The notes under the pieces are model-generated. The model saw only the letters and a program-made list of their open reading frames with translations. It ran no database searches and was not told the DNA's origin. A stretch of DNA of 5,231 bases, taken from the NCBI GenBank assembly GCA_030587505.1, contig JAUQYY010000334.1:1-5231 (forward strand), written 5' to 3'. Each line of letters begins with the position of its first letter. Position 1 is the stretch's first letter. Made by a program: the position numbers and the translations under genes. This document shows, one piece after another, positions 1 to 4,415 of this stretch. The stretch comes from Candidatus Sigynarchaeota archaeon. GTDB taxonomy: Archaea; Asgardarchaeota; Jordarchaeia; Jordarchaeales; Jordarchaeaceae.

Positions 1-117
1 AGCTCCGCGAAGTCCACACTCCTCTCGAGCGTCAGCCTTGGCCTCGGCACCCAAACCACCACCAACAAGCAAAACAACAGTAATAATAACGACAAACATC
101 CTTATAAAGGAAATCAT
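1..117 (-). CDS. Partial gene: N-terminus of a probable exported or membrane-anchored protein
   Basis: This reading frame starts at ATG (117-115) and stays open to the left edge, giving 39 codons without a stop; the body of the protein lies outside the window. The first residues are MISFIRMFVVIITVVLLVGG, followed by GLGAEAKADARE. That is a short positive N-terminus, a hydrophobic core of about 14 residues and a small-residue stretch (GLGAEAKA) that could be a signal peptidase site, so a Sec signal peptide or N-terminal anchor is inferred. An in-frame stop lies just upstream at 132-130. A second ATG (99-97) would give a shorter N-terminus and is preceded by AAGG, which is too close to be a good ribosome site. 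The gene is in tandem with the sirtuin upstream. Function unknown. The plus strand is also open across this stretch but encodes low-complexity Thr/Asn-rich sequence, so the minus reading is preferred with moderate confidence. Confidence 0.45.
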   Translation of the reverse strand, partial: MISFIRMFVVIITVVLLVGGGLGAEAKADAREECGLRGA

Positions 118-195
118 TAAAGAGAAGCTCTATAGAAGTCCTTATTTCTCAAAACGCTGCTTTTTGGGCGGCCTGTTTTTGGTCAGCGGCAGAAC

Positions 196-201
196 AAAAA
201 A
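196..201 (-). terminator. Possible T-run terminator after the sirtuin gene
   Basis: Six consecutive A on the plus strand read as TTTTTT on the minus strand, about 78 nt past the sirtuin stop codon and before the next minus-strand gene. Archaeal RNA polymerase commonly stops at such U-runs without a hairpin. Only the run itself is seen; its use is inferred. Confidence 0.35.
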
Positions 202-278
202 GAATTATTGTGGGATTTTCCTTTGCTCTTTGTTTCTTACATGAACATCTGGAATAGGGATTTTGGGTTTGCGTTTTG

Positions 279-1037
279 TTAGGTTAGTTGTTTTAGGGCT
301 TCAACTATTTGGGGTAGGATTTCCCCTGCTTTTCCGTGGATGTGGTACTCTGCGTACTTCGTGTATCCGGTGTCTTCCATGTTGATGATAACTGTTTTTG
401 AGCCTCTGTTGATCACCATTCCCGGTAGGGCGGCTACAGGGTACACGACCAGTGATGAACCCACGACGATTAGCAGGTCGCATTCCTGTGCCAGCCTGTA
501 GGCTTCCGAGATCGCTTCTTCGGGTAGCATCTCCCCGAACATGACCACGTCTATTTTCACTATTCCGTTGCACTCTGCGCATCTGGGCACGTGGTTGCCT
601 TTTTCCACCTCTGAAATCACGTAGTCTATGCCGTACTTCTTTTTGCACTGTAGGCAGGTTGCGCTCCTGACGTTTCCGTGGACCTCTATCACGTTTTTGC
701 TTCCAGCTTTCTGGTGTAGTCCGTCAATGTTCTGCGTTATTATTGCCTGAACCTTTCCCATTTTCTCCAGCTCGGCGAGGGCGATGTGCCCGGGGTTTGG
801 TTCGGCGTTAAAGAGCACTGGTGCGAGCTCTAGTGCCATCTTCCACCAGTCTTCGGGGTTTGAGAGAAAGGACGTGATTGTGCCCACCTTGTTTGGGTCG
901 AACTTTTTCCAGAGGCCATCGGGTCCCCTGAAGTCCGGTATGCCCGATTCAACTGATATGCCTGCCCCTGTAAGAACAACAACTTTTTTAGACTCTTTTA
1001 TGAGTCTTGCAACTCCCAGTATTTCCTCACTAAACAA
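279..1037 (-). CDS. cobB: NAD-dependent protein deacetylase, Sir2 family (sirtuin)
   Basis: Removes acetyl groups from lysines in proteins, consuming NAD+ and giving nicotinamide and O-acetyl-ADP-ribose; a cytosolic enzyme. All core motifs are visible in the 252 residues: NAD-binding GAGIS (24-28) and SGIPDFRG (31-38), TQNID (101-105), catalytic His120 in VHGN, a zinc site of Cys128, Cys131, Cys153 and Cys156, FGE (167-169), and GSS (193-195) before VVYPVA. Length matches single-domain microbial sirtuins. The Tyr/Arg pair that marks desuccinylase-type (class III, SIRT5-like) sirtuins is absent from the WWKMALEL region, and the sequence resembles the Thermotoga enzyme as I recall it, so deacetylation is the likelier activity. 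The start is TTG, supported by AAGGAG at 1053-1048, 10 nt upstream; no in-frame ATG, GTG or TTG occurs between it and the stop at 1079-1077. Known archaeal targets elsewhere include the chromatin protein Alba; the substrate here is unknown. Symbol follows common usage for archaeal and bacterial homologues. Confidence 0.95.
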   Translation of the reverse strand: MFSEEILGVARLIKESKKVVVLTGAGISVESGIPDFRGPDGLWKKFDPNKVGTITSFLSNPEDWWKMALELAPVLFNAEPNPGHIALAELEKMGKVQAIITQNIDGLHQKAGSKNVIEVHGNVRSATCLQCKKKYGIDYVISEVEKGNHVPRCAECNGIVKIDVVMFGEMLPEEAISEAYRLAQECDLLIVVGSSLVVYPVAALPGMVINRGSKTVIINMEDTGYTKYAEYHIHGKAGEILPQIVEALKQLT

Positions 1038-1047
1038 AAGCGTCTCT

Positions 1048-1053
1048 CTCCTT
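1048..1053 (-). promoter_or_regulatory. Ribosome binding site fixing the TTG start of the sirtuin
   Basis: AAGGAG on the minus strand lies 10 nt before the TTG at 1037-1035. It is the only good Shine-Dalgarno match in the leader and supports this non-ATG start. Confidence 0.65.
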
Positions 1054-1069
1054 TCTTGACAGACTATGT

Positions 1070-1088
1070 TGTCTAATTATTTTAGACA
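1070..1088 (-). promoter_or_regulatory. Candidate operator: 7-bp inverted repeat at the sirtuin transcription start
   Basis: TGTCTAA (1070-1076) and TTAGACA (1082-1088) are perfect reverse complements separated by TTATT. The repeat lies 33-51 nt before the sirtuin start codon, where the predicted TATA-like box (1095-1102) would place transcription initiation. A dimeric repressor bound here would block initiation. The symmetry is seen directly; operator function is inferred. Confidence 0.5.
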
Positions 1089-1094
1089 CGCAAG

Positions 1095-1102
1095 AATAAA
1101 AA
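1095..1102 (-). promoter_or_regulatory. Putative TATA-like box for the sirtuin gene
   Basis: TTTTTATT on the minus strand. Archaeal TATA boxes sit about 25 nt before transcription starts, which would put initiation near 1072 and leave a leader of about 35 nt that includes the ribosome site. The match to the consensus is only moderate. Confidence 0.4.
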
Positions 1103-1138
1103 TCTAATCATGGAGAACCCGGCTGGTAATGGTTAGAT
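1102..1138. repeat. 10-bp inverted repeat (hairpin-capable) upstream of the sirtuin promoter
   Basis: ATCTAATCAT (1102-1111) pairs with ATGGTTAGAT (1129-1138): nine Watson-Crick pairs and one G-T, with a 17-nt loop. The arms carry the same TCTAA/TTAGA core as the inverted repeat at 1070-1088. It lies just upstream of the predicted TATA box, where an activator or repressor could bind; this role is inferred. Confidence 0.45.
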
Positions 1139-1156
1139 AGTTGGAGAAACTGGTAA
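1111..1156. repeat. Imperfect tandem direct repeat TGGAGAA..CTGGTAA
   Basis: TGGAGAA at 1111-1117 and CTGGTAA at 1123-1129 recur as TGGAGAA at 1142-1148 and CTGGTAA at 1150-1156. The halves are identical; the gap is 5 nt in the first copy (CCCGG) and 1 nt in the second. The repeat sits between the TrmB-family gene and the sirtuin promoter, on the upstream side of that promoter. It may be a regulator site or a local duplication. Confidence 0.45.
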
Positions 1157-1286
1157 ACACATTAACACTCTTTTGTCGAGAACGGTTTTCTTTTGATTTT
1201 TTGTGCTTAGCGGTGTTCATTTTTCCGGTTTAGATTAATGCTACCATCTTTTGGTTTGAAAATTGTTTTGTTTCTTTTTACTGGTG

Positions 1287-2087
1287 TTAGGGGGCCTTCA
1301 GCCTCATTAGGTCTCTGACTAGGATTTCTCTTTCTTCTTCGAGTTTTCTTTCTTTCCAGAGTTTTTTGAAGAAGATGCTGATGAGCTTGATGAAGCTGGG
1401 TTCGTTTGTCCATATCCCTATCCAGGGTCCTCTGTAGTCCTCGATGCATCCGGATGAGATCAGAGCTTCGGTTCCATCAACAACGAGTAGGTTCGCGTAC
1501 ACCTGATTATCCAAAACCATTTCTACATTGTCTCTAGGGGGGAGAATCAAGTTTGGGTCGTCTTCCTCGGTGCATGTCCAGACTTTGAGTTGTACTCCCC
1601 TTTCGGATACGGATTTGAGTGTTTTTTCTACTTCCATTAGTAGGTCTTTTGGGAAGGAGAGCATGGCGTAATGTTTTGCCCCCATTAGCATTTCTTCTAT
1701 CTTGTTGACGATGTTTCGTTTTCCGTGCATTGTCCACAATTCATGCTTTGGTCTCTGCACACCGTAAAAATCGTTGAGTTCCTCTATGGCGTACTCCTTG
1801 TTTCTGCTTAGTGCCTTTTCAAGCCTTCTAAACGCCATGCGTGGGGGTACGGCCTTATAGATTTTCGGTCTTCCCTGCTGCACCTCGACAAGTCCTTTCT
1901 CCTCTAGTGCGGCGAGTGTATCGTAAGCTCTGGGATGTGGTATGTTCGCTAATTCACACACCTTCTTCACCGTGGCGATGCCCAAGGACACCAGAGCGAT
2001 GTATGCTCTGGACTCGTACTCACTCAAGCCAAAGTTTTTGAGCGCCTCGATTGTGGTTTTGCTGACCTCTATGCTAACCGCCTCCAA
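1287..2087 (-). CDS. TrmB-family transcriptional regulator (winged helix plus C-terminal sensor domain)
   Basis: DNA-binding regulator of 266 residues, a normal length for two-domain archaeal TrmB proteins. The N-terminal winged helix spans about 13-85: the characteristic ALKNFGLSEYESRAYIALV (15-33), VKKVCELANIP (40-50), a recognition helix around PRAYDTLAALEEKGLV (52-67), and the wing VQQGRPKIYKAVPP (69-82). A charged helix (about 84-107) should form the dimer coiled coil. From about 115 on the protein resembles the PLD-like sensor region of this family (WTMHGKRNIVNKIEEML, then LLVVDGTEALISSG) without phospholipase catalytic motifs. Family members sense sugars or other metabolites; the ligand here is unknown. 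The C-terminus is a highly charged helix (240-264). The start is TTG, preceded by AGGA at 2098-2095, 7 nt away; an in-frame stop lies at 2099-2097. The gene is divergent from serB across a 414-bp spacer, so self-control and control of serB are possible but only inferred. Confidence 0.9.
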   Translation of the reverse strand: MEAVSIEVSKTTIEALKNFGLSEYESRAYIALVSLGIATVKKVCELANIPHPRAYDTLAALEEKGLVEVQQGRPKIYKAVPPRMAFRRLEKALSRNKEYAIEELNDFYGVQRPKHELWTMHGKRNIVNKIEEMLMGAKHYAMLSFPKDLLMEVEKTLKSVSERGVQLKVWTCTEEDDPNLILPPRDNVEMVLDNQVYANLLVVDGTEALISSGCIEDYRGPWIGIWTNEPSFIKLISIFFKKLWKERKLEEEREILVRDLMRLKAP

Positions 2088-2127
2088 TCCACAATCCTAA
2101 AAGTTTGTTTCTCAATACAGTTGCACC

Positions 2128-2135
2128 TTTATATA
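2128..2135 (-). promoter_or_regulatory. TATA box of the TrmB-family gene
   Basis: TATATAAA on the minus strand is a close match to the archaeal consensus. It predicts transcription starting near 2105, leaving a leader of about 18 nt that holds the AGGA ribosome site. This is the best TATA box in the window. Confidence 0.7.
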
Positions 2136-2295
2136 TGTTACCATCTTGGAATTAATCAAAAATAAAATTTTACTAGCAAAAATGAAGAGAAACATAAACA
2201 AAAAGATATCTATTAACAATTCCAATATACGTGTCGCAAGATGAACTCAAATTCCCTTCAATTTTTTTACCGAAAGCTCAGTGAGGAAAAACCAC

Positions 2296-2309
2296 CGTTT
2301 TCGAAAACG
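2296..2309. repeat. Perfect 14-bp palindrome, candidate regulator site
   Basis: CGTTTTCGAAAACG equals its own reverse complement. It lies near the middle of the divergent spacer, about 209 bp from the TrmB-gene start and 192 bp from the serB start. Perfect dyads of this size suit a dimeric winged-helix protein such as the adjacent TrmB-type regulator. It could also fold as a short RNA hairpin with a TCGA loop. Distance from both promoters is greater than for a simple repressor site. Confidence 0.5.
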
Positions 2310-2447
2310 CGACGAGCCTCATCATAAAATCAAGCTCTTCACCCCGAAACGTTTACCCCTATGTTTTGAAACAATCCCATTTCTTAGAAATCTTTTTATA
2401 CATTTCTTCACGTGCTGTTAATAATAACCAACCCTGAAAAAACGAAA

Positions 2448-2456
2448 TTTTTTAAT
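2448..2456 (+). promoter_or_regulatory. Putative TATA box of serB
   Basis: TTTTTTAAT preceded by purine-rich AACGAAA, which could act as a BRE. It predicts initiation near 2478 and a leader of about 24 nt containing the strong ribosome site. The alternative CTTTTTATA at 2392-2400 would give a leader of roughly 80 nt. Confidence 0.5.
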
Positions 2457-2489
2457 CTCGAAGTGCTTTACAGCGTTTTTTAACGAATT

Positions 2490-2494
2490 GGAGG
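2490..2494 (+). promoter_or_regulatory. Strong ribosome binding site fixing the TTG start of serB
   Basis: GGAGG lies 7 nt before TTG (2502-2504). This is nearly ideal and decides the non-ATG start. The ATG at 2495 directly abuts the site and is in another frame. Confidence 0.8.
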
Positions 2495-2501
2495 ATGAGA
2501 G

Positions 2502-3707
2502 TTGACAGACAGTCAATCAAAACTAATCACCGTGACAGCAATCGGGCGTGACAAGCCCGGACTGGTGTCTGGGTTAACTAGCGTAATAGCAGATGTTAAC
2601 GCTAACATCGTTGATGTCGAGGAAACCGTGCTTCGTGGACTTTTCGCCATGTTTATGATTGTTGACGCGGGCTCGGCGAGCGTTTCTATCGAAGAACTAA
2701 AAAATAGACTATTGAAAAAAGGTGAAGAGGTTGGCCTGCAGGTCAGCGTGGAGCCCTACGTTGAGGGGCGGAGAAAACCCGAAAAAGAATTGGCGCTCAT
2801 AACGATTCTCGGAAAAGACAGACCGGGTATCGTTGCAAAAACCTCAACACTGTTGGGAAACTACAATATAAACATTGAGAAAATCCGTATGATTGCAAGA
2901 TGGGAAATGATCGCCATGGAAATGCTAGTGGACCTAAGCGACCTTCAACACCCTCTGAAGAAGGTTAGAGCAGAGCTCCAAAACCTGTGCGAATCCATGG
3001 GGGTCGGTGTCATCCTCCAGAGGGAAAACGTTTTCCAAAAGTCCAAAAAACTCATAGTGTTCGACATGGACTCCACACTGGTAGACGAGGAAACCATCGA
3101 CGAAATCGCTAAGATAGCTGGTGTAGGAGACCAGGTGAAAGAAATAACCACGAAGGCAATGAACGGAGAGATTGACTTCTCGGAGGCTGTCCGTGAGCGC
3201 GTCAAACTCCTGGCGGGATTGGAGGTGAAACACCTGGAGCGAATAGCGGAAAACATGCATCTAACCCCCGGAGCGGAGGAACTTATTAGGTCTCTCAAAT
3301 CGATGGGCTACAAGGTGGCCCTCATCAGCGGCGGCTTCACGTATTTCACCGACAGGTTAAAAGAAAAACTAGGACTTGACTACGCTTTCGGCAACAAGCT
3401 AATCATAAAGAACGGAGTACTGACCGGCGAGGTGGAGGAACCGATTATAGACGGGAAAAAGAAAGCGGAGATAATACACTGGATATCCGAGATAGAAGGT
3501 ATATCCAAAGATGAGGTGGTTGCCATCGGCGACGGGGCTAATGACCAATTCATGCTCAACGATGTCGGGTTGGGAATCGCGTTCAACGCCAAGCAGGTTC
3601 TCAAACAGGTGGCGGATGGCGTCATAGCCCAGAAGAATCTTCTCAGCATTCTCTACGCTCTAGGGCTGCCCGAAAAGGAACTCAAAAAATACATCAAAAC
3701 CGGCTAG
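2502..3707 (+). CDS. serB: Phosphoserine phosphatase SerB with two N-terminal ACT domains
   Basis: Hydrolyses O-phospho-L-serine to L-serine, the last step of the phosphorylated serine pathway; a cytosolic, Mg2+-dependent HAD-superfamily enzyme. Of 401 residues, 8-85 form a first ACT domain (VTAIGRDKPGLVSGL at 11-25) and 97-170 a second (ITILGKDRPGIVAKTSTLL at 100-118). The phosphatase domain runs from about 183 to 390: motif I DMDST (188-192, nucleophile Asp188 and acid/base Asp190), the cap including EETIDEIAKIAGV, motif II Ser276 in SGG, a motif III lysine in DGKKKAEI (317-324), and motif IV GDGANDQFML (343-352). All catalytic residues are present. ACT domains bind amino acids, so feedback by serine or another amino acid is likely; single-domain homologues such as the Methanocaldococcus enzyme lack them. 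The TTG start has a nearly ideal ribosome site, and starting there keeps the first ACT strand complete. The gene appears to be transcribed alone. Confidence 0.95.
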   Translation: MTDSQSKLITVTAIGRDKPGLVSGLTSVIADVNANIVDVEETVLRGLFAMFMIVDAGSASVSIEELKNRLLKKGEEVGLQVSVEPYVEGRRKPEKELALITILGKDRPGIVAKTSTLLGNYNINIEKIRMIARWEMIAMEMLVDLSDLQHPLKKVRAELQNLCESMGVGVILQRENVFQKSKKLIVFDMDSTLVDEETIDEIAKIAGVGDQVKEITTKAMNGEIDFSEAVRERVKLLAGLEVKHLERIAENMHLTPGAEELIRSLKSMGYKVALISGGFTYFTDRLKEKLGLDYAFGNKLIIKNGVLTGEVEEPIIDGKKKAEIIHWISEIEGISKDEVVAIGDGANDQFMLNDVGLGIAFNAKQVLKQVADGVIAQKNLLSILYALGLPEKELKKYIKTG

Positions 3708-3740
3708 AATTCTCGGAAAACTATTTTCTAACACTCTTTT

Positions 3741-3769
3741 CCTTCAGAGAGAAGGTCTACACTTTCTCT
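3741..3769 (+). terminator. Overlapping hairpins after serB, possible terminator
   Basis: CCTTC (3741-3745) pairs with GAAGG (3751-3755) around a 5-nt loop. The overlapping AGAGAAGG (3748-3755) pairs with CTTTCTCT (3762-3769), eight pairs including one G-T, around a 6-nt loop. The two hairpins exclude each other. T-rich tracts occur nearby (3737-3740 and 3794-3798), but neither hairpin is followed directly by a long T-run, so the terminator call is weak. Confidence 0.3.
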
Positions 3770-3824
3770 TGTTGGTGCCACATTGAGTTTAGCTTTTTCT
3801 GGGATTGTATGGTTGTAGAAGTAG

Positions 3825-3860
3825 TGTGCATATGTTCATAGTTGTTCACTTTAATGCACA
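3825..3860. repeat. Inverted repeat TGTGCAT..ATGCACA upstream of the small regulator gene
   Basis: TGTGCAT (3825-3831) and ATGCACA (3854-3860) are perfect 7-bp reverse complements with a 22-nt loop, which contains the small dyad TATGttCATA (3831-3840, sharing one base with the left arm). It directly abuts the next palindrome at 3861. Position just upstream of the TATA-like box suits a regulator site. Confidence 0.4.
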
Positions 3861-3875
3861 ACATTTATTAAATGT
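3861..3875 (+). promoter_or_regulatory. TATA-like box inside a 15-bp palindrome; candidate autoregulatory operator
   Basis: ACATTTA (3861-3867) and TAAATGT (3869-3875) are perfect reverse complements around a single T. The centre TTTATTAAAT also reads as a TATA-like box, placing initiation near 3891-3894. A dimeric winged-helix protein bound here would directly exclude TBP. Symmetry is seen; autoregulation by the adjacent regulator is inferred. Confidence 0.5.
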
Positions 3876-3892
3876 ACACCCTCTGTTTTTAC

Positions 3893-3898
3893 GGTGAT
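3893..3898 (+). promoter_or_regulatory. GGTGAT ribosome site deciding the start of the small regulator
   Basis: GGTGAT is complementary to the conserved AUCACC of the 16S rRNA 3' end. It lies 7 nt before ATG (3906-3908), the usual spacing, so that ATG is chosen over the in-frame GTG at 3894, which would overlap the site. Confidence 0.5.
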
Positions 3899-3905
3899 AG
3901 CTTTG

Positions 3906-4271
3906 ATGGAAGAGATGCGCGCACATATAGCCGCCGGTAAGTTAGAGGCTGCGGACATAATAAAGTGTGCTCTGGGTCTAAGAGACCTAGAGGTGAGAAC
4001 CTACTTCACACTCTTGGACGGTCCCATGCAGGTTCAGGAAATAGCGGATAAACTTCAGCGGAACCGGAGCACAGTCCAGAGATCCCTAACAAACCTGATA
4101 AGCAAGGGCTTGGCGACTAGGAGAACAAGGAACATACCTAGGGGAGGGTACTTCTACGAGTACGAGGCCGCACCGCCGACGGAAGTCAAAAAGATGGTAA
4201 GGGCGGCCCTGGACCAGTGGTACGAGAAGATGGTGCACTTTCTTGAAGAGGGCTGGAAAAGGCCCGAGTAA
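3906..4271 (+). CDS. Small single-domain winged-helix transcriptional regulator, TrmB/MarR-like
   Basis: Predicted DNA-binding protein of 121 residues, consisting of one winged helix and a C-terminal helix. Visible elements: an N-terminal helix with IIKCALGLRDLEVRTYFTLL (19-38), helix 2 VQEIADKL (43-50), recognition helix RSTVQRSLTNLISKGL (54-69), a basic wing with TRRTRNIPRGGYFYEYE (71-87), then a helix (92-117) suited to dimerisation. The wing pattern GGYFYEYEA and the STVQRSL helix are typical of a family of short archaeal regulators related to the TrmB N-terminal domain. No sensor domain is present, so any signal must act through the winged helix, through a partner, or not at all. An in-frame GTG (3894) would add four residues; the ATG is preferred because GGTGAT sits 7 nt before it. 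If transcription starts near 3893, a leaderless GTG start is the alternative. Upstream palindromes suggest autoregulation. Targets are unknown. Confidence 0.85.
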   Translation: MEEMRAHIAAGKLEAADIIKCALGLRDLEVRTYFTLLDGPMQVQEIADKLQRNRSTVQRSLTNLISKGLATRRTRNIPRGGYFYEYEAAPPTEVKKMVRAALDQWYEKMVHFLEEGWKRPE

Positions 4272-4362
4272 CACTCTAAACCAGGCGAAAATTAGCCGAA
4301 ATACTGCTTTGAAAAACTTAATCAAATAGGAATCCACCTTTAGCTGATAAGAATACTGAATC

Positions 4363-4370
4363 AATTATAT
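4363..4370 (+). promoter_or_regulatory. Putative TATA box of the last gene
   Basis: AATTATAT predicts transcription from about 4392, giving a leader of roughly 24 nt before the ATG at 4416. A weaker candidate is CTTAATCAAA at 4317-4326, which would start transcription further upstream. The T-run at 4379-4383 could also serve as the terminator of the preceding gene. Confidence 0.4.
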
Positions 4371-4415
4371 TCCTTTAGTTTTTCAGGAGCAGACCTGTTT
4401 CAGAGATGTTTGGTA

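Larger units (their letters stand above)
2088..2501. other. Divergent intergenic spacer between the TrmB-family gene and serB
   Basis: This AT-rich 414-bp stretch has no credible coding region on either strand. It holds the TrmB-gene promoter at one end and the serB promoter and ribosome site at the other. Between them are a perfect 14-bp palindrome (2296-2309), a smaller AT palindrome TAAAATTTTA (2163-2172), and a second TATA-like run CTTTTTATA (2392-2400) that could be an alternative serB promoter. The spacer is longer than two basal promoters need, so it may hold regulator sites or a small RNA. No RNA gene can be firmly called. Confidence 0.7.

Noticed and set aside
1..120. Second plus-strand frame open from the left edge to TAA at 118-120
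   Set aside because: It could be the end of a plus-strand gene, but it encodes Ser/Thr/Asn-rich low-complexity sequence. The antisense reading gives a coherent signal peptide.
38..244. Plus-strand open frame of 68 codons
   Set aside because: It overlaps the likely minus-strand gene start and the AT-rich spacer. Its product is low-complexity Lys/Thr/Ile-rich sequence, with no ribosome site seen.
1186..1202. T-rich tract on the plus strand as a terminator
   Set aside because: No plus-strand gene ends here. On the strand that is actually transcribed it reads as A-rich and would not terminate.
1207..1449. Minus-strand open frame overlapping the 3' end of the TrmB-family gene
   Set aside because: Very basic, repetitive Arg/Lys/Gln product, typical of an out-of-frame reading. 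It lies in another frame of a clear gene.
2171..2176. TACTAG as part of a Thermococcus-type TrmB operator (TACTnnnAGTA)
   Set aside because: Only the left half matches; the AGTA half at the right spacing is missing.
2495..2497. ATG just before serB as an alternative start
   Set aside because: It is out of frame with serB and directly touches the GGAGG site, which is correctly spaced for TTG at 2502.
2088..2501. tRNA, riboswitch or CRISPR in the long spacer
   Set aside because: No cloverleaf, T-loop motif, known aptamer core or regularly spaced repeat could be found by eye.
2934..3649. Minus-strand open frames antisense to serB
   Set aside because: They are shadows of a strongly conserved gene, without independent start signals or recognisable domains.
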